Shown here one piece after another: positions 11,628-23,164 of a stretch of 64,000 nucleotides of DNA. The translations under genes and the position numbers were made by a program. The notes under the pieces were generated by a model. It saw only the letters and a list, made by a program, of their open reading frames with translations, did not search any database and was not told where the DNA came from. The DNA lies in contig NC_087079.1 in the NCBI RefSeq assembly GCF_026151205.1, forward strand, positions 11,150,635 through 11,214,634, given 5' to 3'. This DNA is from Bolinopsis microptera (taxonomy: Eukaryota; Ctenophora; Tentaculata; Lobata; Bolinopsidae). Position 1 is the stretch's first letter. Each line of letters begins with the position of its first letter.

Positions 11628-12148
11628 ATTTTACCAAAACCCATAATCATGGGTAGAGTGGACCGCTGCCAGTGTCTCTCTTTCCCAAACAAAAGGAAAT
11701 GATATTAATTTGATTGACCGTTCTCAAATGCAAAATGATACCGAGAATGAAATCGGTCGCTCGCTTTTCCCATTCATTTACAATTGTAATACTAATAGAT
11801 TAAGAAGAACTACCCCAAGGCAGCTGTACTCGGCAATGAAGATTCAATAAACTTCAGCTTGTTCAATAAGTAATAACTACCACCCTTGTCCCTTACCCCG
11901 AAATACTAGGTATCGACCCGAACGCAACCCAAAGAGATTTTTACAGCATCTGATTGACATGTAATCAATCGAAAATTATTACAATTCGTAAGCCGTGAAT
12001 GAATGGGAAAAGCGAGCGACCGATTTCATTCTCGGTATCATTTTGCATTTGAGAACGGTCAATCAAATTAATATCATTTCCTTTTGTTTGGGAAAGAGAG
12101 ACACTGGCAGCGGTCCACTCTACCCATGATTATGGGTTTTGGTAAAAT
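11628..12148. mobile_element. Foldback element with 153-bp inverted arms
   Basis: The left arm (11628-11780) and right arm (11996-12148) are inverted copies that differ at about one position, around a unique centre of some 215 bases. The arm ends with ATTTTACCAAAACCC outermost and contains a small palindrome ACCCATAATCATGGGT. No transposase frame is present. Such a structure fits a foldback or long-TIR non-autonomous DNA element, and the near identity of the arms suggests recent insertion or gene conversion. Confidence 0.85.
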
Positions 12149-12300
12149 CCATAATCTTAACCACAACCCTAACACTAACCCGAGCCCTAAATAATCGAAT
12201 TCACGTTTTACTAGCCTGTCACGTGACCAAAACGGTTTTTTGCCCATAACTCTCTAGGGAAGCATTTTAACCCTACGTCATGGGGGGTGATTCGGAATCA

Positions 12301-12363
12301 GCGTCCAAAAATACACCGATCAAAAATACACCGTCCAAAAATACCGCGTCCAAAAATACACCG
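12301..12363. repeat. Short tandem repeat built on CAAAAATACACCG
   Basis: Four slightly different copies of a 13-17 base unit containing CAAAAATACACCG follow one another. It sits between the foldback element and the hairpin element. Confidence 0.7.
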
Positions 12364-12469
12364 ATTTAGATCACTTTCATGCCTAAAGGGCCTTTTCACA
12401 AAAATTTTCTTAAAATTTGGGCGAGCGATTTAGTAGGAGCGGTTTGTCATACGCGGTTTGTCATACGTT

Positions 12470-12570
12470 GTCATACGTTGTATGACCCGCCGCGCACGAA
12501 GTGCGCGGCTCCCCCTGTATCGTCGAAGACGATATAGTGAAGCGACCGTGGGGGTCACCACGTGATACAA
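12470..12570 (+). repeat. 101-bp hairpin element, copy 1
   Basis: Three triloop hairpins stand in series: GTCATAC/GTATGAC around GTT (12470-12486), a 9-bp stem with GAA loop (12489-12497 with 12501-12509), and TATCGTC/GACGATA with GAA loop (12518-12524 with 12528-12534). A GGGGGTCACCACGTGATACAA block follows. The same arrangement, with a few changes, is present in inverted orientation at 30608-30706, so it is a dispersed element. No protein is encoded that I can recognise. Confidence 0.8.
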
Positions 12571-13003
12571 ACATCCGTCAGCTGCCAGCACCACTGACAA
12601 AGGATACTCAGAATCTCAACAACTCAGAAGATAATGTTTGCCATACTCATAGAGTCGGGCGAACTCTATACTATTCACAGGTTAGTCAGGCATGATTGAT
12701 TGGGAACTGGGTTTTACTACCCCAGTTAATGTTTACTAAAAATAGATATTGAACAGCAATTTAAAATTGTAAATATACATATAAAAGTATGTATAAAGGC
12801 TGCACCAGCTGACTAAGAGTAATGAAACAGCGATCTCTGAACAAGATTCGCCTAAAACCAGATTAATCCCTTGAAAACTATACAGTTTTGTATAAGTGAA
12901 ATAAAATGGTTAGATCCTTCGACAAAAACTAAGCACACAGAAGACAAATACTCATAGAGCTAAACTTTTTGATTTGCTCACAACACGAAAAATATTTAGA
13001 AAC
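12571..13003. other. Unannotated sequence downstream of the ORF1-like gene
   Basis: No reverse-transcriptase remains are visible beyond the 3' end of the ORF1-like reading frame at 13004-13879. This is probably its 3' UTR and flank. Confidence 0.35.
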
Positions 13004-13879
13004 TCATTTTTGCCTCTCAAGGCTACAAATCTTCCCTTCACGAATGAAGAGTTTTTTGTCCTTCTCAATACCAGCTCTTCTTTTTAGCTCTAGGACAAGT
13101 TCTTTACGCTGAGCTCTCTCTTCTGCTGTACGATCTGGAGCTAGGAACACCCTCTTAAATCTCTCTGTTCCACACAGTTTACTCGACTTCTTCAGTATTT
13201 GTTGCACAATCGAAGAACTGGAAAAGGAAACTTTAACCGGTCTTGCAGCTGACGGTGATTTCTTGCCGATTCTACAAGCCTCAACTCGGGGTTTCTCTCC
13301 CAATGATTCCAATACTTCAGCGACTTTTGTATTGATCTCCTCATTGACCTCCTCGCATAGCCCAAAGACCATGATGTTCCTACCCAACTCCTCCTCCAAA
13401 GCAATTTGCTTGGCAACTGATTTAATGGATTCTGTAGAAATCGCAGCTGAGTTCTCGATACTACCGGATTTCACCACATCGCTAAAACTTTGTTTAACTG
13501 AACTGACTTCTTTCTGAACACCCTCAAAAAACTCAGTCTTGAGATGTTCGTTAAACTCTATCGCCTTAGAAAGTCCTTCTTTTGCAGATAATAGTTGCTC
13601 CTGTAGTTTTATAACTTGGTCCTGCAGCTGTATCATACTAGACTGATACTAACTAACGTGTACCCTCTGATTTATGATCATGTTATGCTGTCTCTCAATG
13701 AGCTGCATGGCTTGCAAAAACTTTGCCGCTAAATCCCCCTTGTTACCAATTTTGTTCACGCTCTCATGATTTAGTTCTTGAACACAATCGACTTTACACT
13801 GTTTCACGGTATCAAGTAGGAACTTTTGTCCATCGGTCTCTACTAAGTCAAATTTAAAACGTTCTGCTACTGTCGGCAT
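13004..13879 (-). pseudogene. LINE ORF1-like protein (coiled coil + RRM-like), one in-frame TAG
   Basis: The frame runs from ATG at 13879 to the stop at 13004, about 292 codons, and is interrupted only by a TAG at 13651-13649. The part after the stop starts MIQLQDQVIKLQEQL, a heptad-like coiled coil. It is followed by an RRM-like region (NIMVFGLCEE near the domain start, then FKRVFLAPDRTAEERAQR) and a basic tail typical of ORF1 proteins of CR1- and L1-type LINEs. No ORF2 follows, so it may be an orphan copy. A host-domesticated gene with a read-through stop is a less likely alternative. Confidence 0.6.
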
Positions 13880-14673
13880 ATCGTTGATCAGTTATACACA
13901 GTGTATAGTATCCGTAAAACAAGCTGTAGCTGCGAGTATGAGACAGTTGTTGAGATGATAAGCGCTGCTGATAACAGAGGCACAAATTAGCAACGAAATA
14001 AAAGCGTGTATAACTGCACGAAAATATATCTGTTGATATCTATATAGGGAGATTTGAGGTGTCTCAACTTTACTTAGTTGAGTGTGTCCCACAACCAAGC
14101 ACCTTGTCTAGAAGTCCGGCTTTATATATAATAATGATCCTGGGCCTAAGTGGCGAGTAGCACTATGTCAACAACAACAATAAAAACAACCCCATCACCA
14201 CTACGTCTTCATCTCGAGTGCCAAATGTGATGAATTTTAACCAGTATGGAGATTCTCGGATAATTTTTGTATATTTTGTTTGGAATTGGAATGATTTGAT
14301 AAAAATTAAACCCAGAATTAAGTTTAAATAGTAAACAAATGTTAGCAACGACATTACGACAATGTAGTCTTAGTGAGCACTTTAATTTATACTCACTGTT
14401 AAGGCGAGTTCATTTCTGTAAAACAACAAAACCATTTCTTACAGAAATATGAAATTGTGAATTATAGTGAAATAAATAATAGCATCAAAACTGATAATAA
14501 TGTAAAACATTTCCTCCGAAACAAAGAAGATAGATAATACCAGTCAAAACGAAAATATAAAAGCCAAACTTAAAATCTTCAAATGGACCAATAAAGAAAA
14601 AAATTATAAATATTGGTGAAATGTAGCAACACCTAGACAGCTCAGCTTAACTGAGAAATCTAAAATATTTCCA
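13880..14673. other. Spacer between PIGK 3' end and ORF1-like gene
   Basis: I see no exon with a clear splice context. A frame at 14354-14163 is hydrophobic at its C-terminus but does not resemble the PIGK membrane tail, so I leave it uncalled. Confidence 0.35.
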
Positions 14674-16914
14674 TCAGAAAGGTAACTGAGACACAGCCTC
14701 CAACTGAACCTCAAAATTCCCATCATTAACCTTCAGTTCGTCCGACACAGCAGTCCTATTTAGTGGTGCAACCTGCTGATCGAACAGCACGGTTTGTCGC
14801 ACACTACCAAAGAAATCAGTTATGAGGACATCACCTGGTTTTCTGGTTTTAAACAGGTTTAAGTTGGAGTACTGCGGAGTGGATCTTATCTCTGCTGTGG
14901 AGTAAACCCTGGAAAATTTATTGGTTAGCAACGCCTGACTGAATTAGTCTTCGGGGACTACACAAAAAAAAGTAATTTAACTAGAGCTGAAGAAACATTG
15001 AAATGACAAACTCAAAACCACACCAAAACTAAAACTAATCCAAACGTTTTGTTTTGTTTTGAAGAAATCTCAATTTCAGATTAACCCCCAACCTGAAAAG
15101 GTCACTTAGAGTTGCCTTGCTGTTCGGTTGTACTTTCTCAAGGAAGTCCAGTGTAAAGTAAGTGAACCTGTCAATTACATAGACCCCTATCTCTTTATCA
15201 CCGTGATGTGAGAGCGAGTCCTGGCCCACTGTACTGGACCCTGGTGAGAAAATAGTTTTAGTTTTTAAATGATCCGAGGAGGCGGCTTTGCCCACGCTCA
15301 AGTAATCAAAATGTATATCAAAGTTTTGAAGAAACATTTGGTCGTGAATTTTGGCTTTACTTCACAATGCTTACGTTCAAATAGTTTGAGGTAGTAACAA
15401 AGAAAGAACACAGCTAATAACAGATTACCAGTTTGAACTGACCTACTCCAATGATATTGGGAGACTTGATAGGGAGAACCATTGATCCTGCTTGACATGT
15501 ATCTATCATGAAGAACAGCTCGTTATACCTGCAAACAGAACATGTGCAGCGAAGGGATTGTATAAATGGAAGATACGAATCAGAAGAAATAAAATGCGCT
15601 TCAATATCATCTCGAATACCTCTGAAATACATTATATGTTTAAAAACTATACTAAGCCAAATATAAACATTAACCATACCTCTTCTTCTCGTGCATCTGT
15701 TGGAAGACATCAGAAAGTTCCAAAGCATTCATTTCTTCGGTATCCTGGAATTTGAGGAATCCGTCACCCCCGTGTCCTGGGAGATAGAGATACGTTACAA
15801 ATCATAATGGCGAGAAAACCATTCTATGTTTATCAGAATTTGGAGAATACTCGTCTGGTAAGGCAAACCCCGACTAATGAGGACAATTGGAAAGAGTTTT
15901 GGAATTCATCATAAGTTATACCATGTCACTAAAGTTGCTACACGATACACAGTAATCAGTGTACATCCATTAGTTACAGTAACTACACGTACCAGTAATA
16001 TACACGAGAATGTTACTATTCTCATCGCTCATAAGCCTCTTAGAACTCGGGGTCCCCTCAGGTAGCCTATCAGTGAGTACTCTGAAGAAGTTCTCTACGG
16101 TAACCTCCGAGTCTCTGTAATCTACCTGATTGGGGGTGCCATTGTGTTCCTTCCTTATTTGGTAATGTAACCATGGTTAAACTGCCATACAAAGGTAAAA
16201 TCTACAATAAGTCTACAAGTAGACCCTAAACAGTCCTCATAACTTCAGGCTATATATGGCAATGTTGCCAAGGTAACACCTACCTCCACATCGTCAGGGT
16301 ATATCTGAACGTGTCTATCTCTGTTGTTAAACACCTGAATTAACAATGTATGTTAATTTCAATATTCCCGGAGATTTACTAAACTGACTTCATGATTTTT
16401 TAAAGGAAGACCTGTACCGAATATTCAGGCACATCCATTGTAAAAAGGCTTTCCGTGTTCAAAACAGGTTTCCAACATTAATTAATTAATTAAATAATTA
16501 ATTATCCAATGAATTAATCACCTGAGCGGAAGTTGGGTTACGAGGATTACAAGCCATATCGTCAGATAACATCAAAATTATATGACTGTCTGGGATACCT
16601 GAGAATAGGTTGTTATTATGAGGGGCTAAGAAGGTGCTTATGATGGCCTTTCTCTCAATTCAGCTTCAATTCATTAAACTGGCACATATTATATACATTA
16701 AAATAAAGTCCATTCACATTCAACAATAACCAGTAAAAGTAAACGTAAGATAAAACTCACCTAATCGTTTAACAGAGTAGTAGATTGAGAGAGCGTTAGC
16801 AGCATGTCTATAGTTAAACCAATACCGGCTAGCATCTGCTATCACCACCCAGTTGTTTGTGTGGACCGCCAATAAAGGGCTTATCAGAAGGAGGAAATAC
16901 AGGAGAGGAGACAT
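14674..16914 (-). CDS. PIGK: GPI-anchor transamidase catalytic subunit PIGK/GPI8, eight exons
   Basis: PIGK cleaves the GPI-attachment signal and joins the GPI anchor in the ER lumen; it is a C13 (legumain-like) cysteine peptidase. Exons, all with GT/AG borders: 16914-16761, 16598-16522, 16334-16284, 16125-15993, 15776-15680, 15528-15443, 15240-15093, 14908-14674. They sum to 981 nt, 326 residues, with frame kept throughout. Residues 1-17 look like a signal peptide, followed by HTNNWVV and [13 protein letters not shown]. The catalytic His140 is in GHGG and Cys182 in DTCQ; DSLSHH and [11 protein letters not shown] also match the family. Human PIGK is 395 residues: the N-terminal spacer is shorter here, and the C-terminal membrane helix is absent because the frame stops after QLPF. 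Confidence 0.93.
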
Positions 16915-17386
16915 CCTATATCAACAAGAAGATAGAGGGATTGCTTTGTTTCAGCTGAATGTATGCACTATGCAAGTACATATATTTATGGGTTTCATTA
17001 TTTGTGAGTACATTTTCGGTATGAATGATGGACTCAAATAAGAAGTACAAGTTTGAAAACAAATATCTATAAACACTATAATAACATTTAATTACATGTT
17101 GGTGTGGTATAAATAGATAAAATATCTGAAACAGCCCTTCAACAATCTGATTTGAATTTAACCTTTAAACTGATCTGATAGAATGTGTGATTTCTGGATA
17201 TATTCTATAAAATTAATGTTAAACAACTGATTTCAACACTGATATAACAATCCAGATATTACTGAAAAGTTGTTATTCCATGGTCAACATGGTAGCCAAA
17301 ACAAAGCGCCTACGCCCTACTCTTCTATGTTCAAGATTTTGTAACCAACCAGATTTAATCGATCCGGCCATTAATTAAGCTGTTCG

Positions 17387-17501
17387 TTATCTTCGCTTCA
17401 AAAAGACGGTACGTGCGCGCAACGAAACTACCATAGATGTTACCGCGCGCGCGGAAATGTCCCAAAAAATGGCAATTTCACAAAACCTTGAAAGACAAAT
17501 C
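17387..17501. other. DAW1-PIGK spacer
   Basis: Only about 590 bases separate the DAW1 stop from the PIGK start, both on the minus strand. This part contains a GCGCGCG run near 17446-17453. No clear polyadenylation signal or promoter can be assigned by eye. Confidence 0.3.
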
Positions 17502-18006
17502 CTATAAAGCACCGGCAAGTTTTCCAGAGTTCGTATCTTTCCACAGTCGACACGTGTTGTCTTTACTACCACTTATCAGCATATCACCCGAGTAGTTAAA
17601 CTGGCAACTGAACACCTCGTCTGTGTGCCCTTCCAACGTCTGAAACATTTACAACATTCAAAATCTGTTCTTAGATGCGACTTTCTCCTTTTATTCCGGA
17701 TAAATTGAAATATAGTAGTATTCGATGTGCACTAACTCCCAGAGCAAGGGTTCAGCCTTTACATAGACTGCTGGGCAGAAATAGCATAGTTAGTACATTG
17801 TCCTTAAGTTAGTACATTTTCCTCAAGACTCTCGAAATTTCTAAGATCTATCTATATCTATCTATTTAGTATGCAGATTTACAAACAAATAAGAGTGTTC
17901 CCACATCAGACACACTTTTTATACCTTTCCAGACCTCAATACTCAATATTAGTTCCACTTGAGCACTACGAGCATTACTCATACCTAAACCATTCCCAAT
18001 TTCAAT

Positions 18007-18037
<31 letters not shown>

Positions 18038-21000
18038 CCCATCTTCATTATCTAACAATTTCTTTCATTCAATCCTATTGAAAACGAGTTCTTTACACGA
18101 ACCAATACGAGCTCTACACCACATAGTTTAAACACATTGATTGAGTAATAGAATTCGTGCAAGATGTGTTTACGAGTTGCCATGCAAGGCAGGGCACTCG
18201 AAAATTCTATATATTATATCATAATACATGTAAAATGTATAACGTGCTCATCTAAATTTAGAATTATTGCTTGCTTCGAACACGCATTGCGTAAAATCGT
18301 GTGAAATGTTACATTTTACAATACACTATGAAACAGAGTTTCACATGTAACACATCTGAAATGTCATTAATACTGATAACTGCAATTAATGGCTTTGAAT
18401 TAACGAACTCATTGAATTTTTAACGGAAATAGTGTTTATAACTAGTCATTCTTGCCAACACGACAATGAATTTATGAATCCACTAGCTAATTAGTTAACC
18501 TAATTAATTAACCCAATTAAAGTACAAACCTGTAAACATTTCCCTGAGTTTATATCCCATATCCTGACAGTTTTATCACTGCTAGCAGTAGCAACACGTT
18601 TACCGCTAGGATTAAACGTCCCTTTACTGATCTCACGTTCATGGCCCACAAACGTGGCCAAACACTTGTAGGAGCCAACGTCGAATACTCGGGCTAAAAC
18701 AGGGGGCTTGTTAGATAAAAGTGTTCGAGACGAACTTTAGCCTTTAATTTAGTTATACATGTGATATACTTCATAAAATGCTTAAACCTACACCCAGTAA
18801 TGTTTCTATACTACATTATATATACAATACGAAGCTAAACGCAGTATAAATTTAACTCGTAGCTGTTTAACAATCAAATTGCTTCAATTTAATTTCTTGG
18901 ATTTACAATATTAGTAAATATTGTTATTTTAAAACATACCTGTAGCATCAGCAGAAACAGAGAGCAGCTGTTTTCCCCTGTGATCGAAGGAAATGTCAAG
19001 TACCTCGTCAGTGTGCCCGTACAGTGTCTCAACACACTGTCCTGACCTACAGTCCCACACCTGAGAAGATAGAGAGTGATACAGGGTTGGGGCCGGGGGG
19101 CAAAGAGAGAATGATACAGGGTGAGGGCCAGGGGGGGGCAAAGAGAGAATGATACAGGGTGGGGGCCTGGGGGGGGGGGGGCTAAGAGAGAATGATACAG
19201 GGTGGGGGCCATGCTTATATTATTATGCTTTTGCTCACATTATTGCACTTTTGATTACTAATTAAAATCCATCCGAGGGAAATAATGTCATTAACAACAA
19301 AGCAGTAAAACATCGGTGTGTAGTCTCCGGAATGTGTCGTACTGATAGGAGTCTGAAGTGAAGCCAGAACACAATTACGGACAAGTAAAGGATTAGTGGA
19401 GCGGGAGTCTGGGAGGAGGACAGTTCAAAAGATGTATCCGGGAGCTAGTTAAGAAGATTTAAAACAGGTACAGAGATTAACAATTTCAGTATGAAACTAC
19501 TCTCATTTACAATTATTGATTATCTTCTCCGTTTTGTTACCCCCTGGATACTCACTAACCCGAATTACTTCCTTCAGTGAAAAACACAGTCACAAAGAAA
19601 AGATAACGCCCAGCCTCTACTCGAACACACGAATAGAGTAGGACCACTCTTGCAACATTTTAAGAGTTATGAGAGGACCTTTACAGCTATTGGAGCGAAT
19701 TCTATACGCAAAGATGTTGTGTTATAGCAAAGATTATTTTTTCATATTCAATTAACTAATATCAGGGTTTATTTATTTTTTATATCACCGCAAACCTTAT
19801 AAGTTATAAGCGATATTTTATATTTGCAGAATATGTGACGACAATATTTCTAAAGATATCATTTAAGACCTTTTTATTTCAGAACATTTAAATTGAGATA
19901 TTGAATGCAATGCACGGTATTTTTATTTTTCAATATTGCAAGAAAATGTTTCTTTTAGTATAGCAACTGAGATGTTAAATTGTGGAAGAGGGCATCCTTT
20001 AAAAGGTTGATGCTCGCTACAAAAATTAAAGTTCCTTTTCAAAGAAAGAGATCATTAATAGAGAGTTGAGATGGTTCTTCAAACCGGAACTTTTCTTAAC
20101 TAAAAACATATTAGTTGCTAATCAGACAAGACACATTCAGAATCATCCTAAATTTAATTGACTGAAATATTCAAGGTTTTGGATTGGATGTCTAAAATGG
20201 CTAACAATATTCGTATAAACAAAGTTAATAATTAAGTAAGTTACTTACCTTGCAACTCTTGTCCATGGATCCTGTGCCAATGAGAGTGTCATCGTAACTA
20301 ATCACCGCGTTTGAGATCTCACCTCGGTGTCCTTCAAATTAGTAACGTGTTAAAAAATCACAGATTTCGCGAGTTTTTGTTGATTGTTGAATATAAATTA
20401 CGGTAATCATGAGCTGATGAATGTTCGGTTTGACACGTGACAGCATGGAACCAATCAGCTGGCAGCATAAAGTAAACTAACCAATCAGTGAGGAGATTTT
20501 GTGACCAGTTTCCACGTCCCAGATAGCGACGGTGTTGTCGAAACTGCCCGTTACCACTTTGTCCCCAAGACTGTTGAACTGTATTGAGATTATCTCCGCA
20601 CTGTGGCCCTGAAACAGTCAAGTTATGTCACGTGTCAAGTTACGTCACGTGTCAAGTTACGTCACGTGTCAAGTTATGTCACGTGTTTCCTGTCCTAACG
20701 TATATCATTTTTTGTTGATTTTACTGACGCCTTTCTTATCTTTGGCCCATTTTCGGTTGGAAGAAAAATTCGGTGCTTACTTTGAAAATAAATTTATTTG
20801 GGTGTAGGTGTACAATAAAATTATATTGAGATCAGTTCCTTTGCGAACAAGTGAGTCGTTGTGTGTAAACAGGAATCTAAGTTTCAATATGTTAAATAGG
20901 GTATGATTCAACTTATGAAACCTACGAATATGGTATAATCGAGGGACCAGAAACCCTTTGCCGTATTTTGTCTTATATAACGAACACCACTGCACCCACG

Positions 21001-22485
21001 AAATCAGTACTTTAATAGCTTAAATAAGATATTCTAGTGCGGCAAACACAAAGAGCGAGCACAATGATCACCGGGACCGCGATATACCGTATTCGTACCA
21101 CGTGTCTTATATTCACACCACGTGTCTTATATTCACACCACGTGTCTTGTATTCACACCACGTGTCAAGTATTCACACCACGTGACACGCTAATTCACCT
21201 GTAAAGAAGCCATCTCAACCCCAGTCTCCACATCCCATATCTTGCCCATAGTATCCATACTCCCCGTAGCAACCAAGGTACTGGAACTGTTGAATGTGAC
21301 ACACACTATTTCAGCAGTGTGCCCTTTAAAGGTGTGGTAACATTTCCCTGTCTCTGTACTCCACAACTTAGCAGTCCTGATGGGGACAGTTTTAATGGCT
21401 AAGAGTTTAATTAATTTAATTACCACTATTAAACTTAACAAAAAAAATCAAAATCCCTAAATTTAACACACGGACCTGTCAAAAGATCCAGTTACAATCT
21501 TGTCTGCGAAGGGATTGTTGAAAGCAACAGCGTACACAACGTTCTTGTGTCCGTCTAACACATGGAGCTCCTGACCTTGGTGGGTGTCTCATATCTTACA
21601 TGTGCGGTCGTAACTACCTGAGTGGGTCGTAAATACGGCTTTCTGATTGGTTTGTTTGTGTCATGTGATTAGAATACAGCTTTCTGATTGGTTAGCTTGT
21701 CACGAAGACAATTATAATTAGGAAATAGGAGTCGAGCTATATTGGCATTAAATTCAAGGTCGCGGGTAGAGTTGTAAAGTTAATTGAACTTCCTATTCAA
21801 CTTTTAACACTAACAACTACAATCTGATCATACTTTTAATAACTGAGATGAAAATTGAAAACCCACCTGACACGAATTTGGATCCACTTTTGTTGAAGCT
21901 AACGTTAGTGACAGGGAGGACGTGAGTACGAATAGTTTTGTAGTGGTTGTAATGGTGCTTGTCTGGTGAAGAGAGTTTCGACTGCAGCTTCAGGAGCAGC
22001 TTAGCTACCTGAAATAAGTTACGTAATTCAGAGCTTTCTTATATTATACTAATAGACAGTTTTTGGGTTTGTCCAAATAGTTTCTGATTATTCTGATTTG
22101 CGACAAATGATATTGCACTGTTAGGATAAACGACGTTTCAAAGTAACAACTTCTTATTCATGCTGACAAAATTGGTAAATATGTGAGAAAACTGTCTCAT
22201 AAAATTTATTAATCAAAAATAAAATATACTAGAAACTTTCTAAACAGCAATTTACAGGAGTCACCAATAGCTTTAAATTTACAGGTTTAAAAGTGTAACC
22301 TGATCTGTTTTGGACGGAGTAATGAGTGGCTCATTTGCTTGAAGCTGCGCAACAAGCTCGTAGATATTACTGCGCTCGGTAAGATCCAGTAGGTCGATAG
22401 TCCTCGTCCTGGTCTGACTGCCCTGCTCATACTCCAGGATGATACCCGGAGGGTAGTAACGCAGCAGAAATCTTACCAGCCTCAT
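17502..22485 (-). CDS. DAW1: Dynein axonemal assembly factor DAW1 (WDR69), nine exons, one in-frame TGA
   Basis: DAW1 is a WD40-repeat cytosolic factor needed for delivery of axonemal dyneins to motile cilia. Exons: 22485-22300, 22008-21867, 21617-21476, 21376-21199, 20608-20482, 20331-20249, 19060-18940, 18693-18530, 17639-17502. Together they give 1281 nt (426 codons plus stop; human DAW1 has 415 residues). The N-terminus [14 protein letters not shown] and IDLLDL match the family's non-WD40 head. The WD repeats follow as GH...FD...W-D blocks, for example [15 protein letters not shown] and TGSMDT, ending in [10 protein letters not shown]. All borders are GT/AG and phases agree. Codon 119 (21591-21589) is TGA where relatives have Trp in the KLWD motif. 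This is either a nonsense allele, a pseudogene-making change, or a base-call error. Confidence 0.92.
18007..18035. repeat. 29-base poly-C run in a DAW1 intron
   Basis: An uninterrupted C run (G on the DAW1 sense strand) lies in the intron between exons 8 and 9. Its true length is likely uncertain in sequencing. Confidence 0.9.
19070..19212. repeat. About 36-bp minisatellite abutting a DAW1 splice acceptor
   Basis: Four units containing AGAGAGAATGATACAGGGT plus a G-run lie directly next to exon 7. On the DAW1 sense strand they make a C/T-rich array leading into the acceptor at 19061, so the polypyrimidine tract of this intron lies within the repeat. Confidence 0.85.
20624..20688. repeat. 16-bp tandem repeat with CACGTG, DAW1 intron 4
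   Basis: Four copies of a unit like TCAAGTTACGTCACGTG lie just upstream of exon 5 on the gene's strand. Each contains the E-box palindrome CACGTG or a close variant. Confidence 0.85.
21097..21189. repeat. 23-bp tandem repeat with CACGTG, DAW1 intron 4
   Basis: Five copies of a unit reading roughly CACCACGTGTCTTATATT lie just after exon 4. They share CACGTG with the repeat at 20624-20688 in the same intron. Confidence 0.85.
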
Positions 22486-23164
22486 CCCTAAGCTAAATAT
22501 GATAATTTTGTCATGGATTTTGTTATCATTATTTCCTTAACTTGGGCCGGGGAGTGGAAGGCAGTGGGAAATGAATAGATGGGCTGAGTCATTTATTTAC
22601 AACATTTTACAATAAAGATGGTTTTATTTTCCTAAATGATCTTCGAGCCTCGGGGGAGAATTTCATCATTAGGCAGCAGGGACAGAAGGAAATTGCGGCA
22701 TGTGTGGGATCACGATTTGTCTCATTCTAAGCGACAAATTTTATATGTCGTCTGTTTGGCTTGTCGCGGTATCGCAATTTTTGGCCAAAATAATCGCGAT
22801 TTTCTTTTGTCCCTGTTTGGCAGCCAACTGCCAAGTAATGGTAACAATAAAACAATAAATACAATTCTTGCAGTTTATGTTATATAATATAGATTTATCT
22901 GTACCATTGGAAAAATTATTACAGGTGATAGTCAGCTAACATAAAGTCTTAAAATAAACATTTGAAGGTTTTATCAACTGGATTCATTTTAAAAAAGATA
23001 TTTAGAATTGAACAATAAAACCCAAAAATAAAGTAAATTGTAAGTTGTAAAGTAAATTGTAATGTAAATTGTAAAGTAAATTGTAAAGTAAATTGTAAAT
23101 TAAATTGTAAAGTAAATTGTTAAATAAATTTTTAAGTCAATTCAAGTATAGTTGAACACTGTCT
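22486..23164. other. DAW1 upstream region with AAATTGTAAAGT repeats
   Basis: No exon is seen. From about 23036 to 23140 an 11-12 base unit close to AAATTGTAAAGT is repeated about nine times. The DAW1 promoter should lie between 22486 and 22700, but no specific motif is assignable. Confidence 0.4.

Noticed and set aside
12501-12695. 64-codon frame over the hairpin element
   Set aside because: It starts inside a stem and is not conserved as protein in the copy at 30.6 kb.
14163-14354. Hydrophobic frame as a missing PIGK C-terminal exon
   Set aside because: There is no acceptor in phase and no similarity to the PIGK membrane tail.
21589-21591. TGA read as Trp (alternative genetic code)
   Set aside because: Other Trp codons in the same gene are TGG, and intact LINE ORFs use TGA as a stop.
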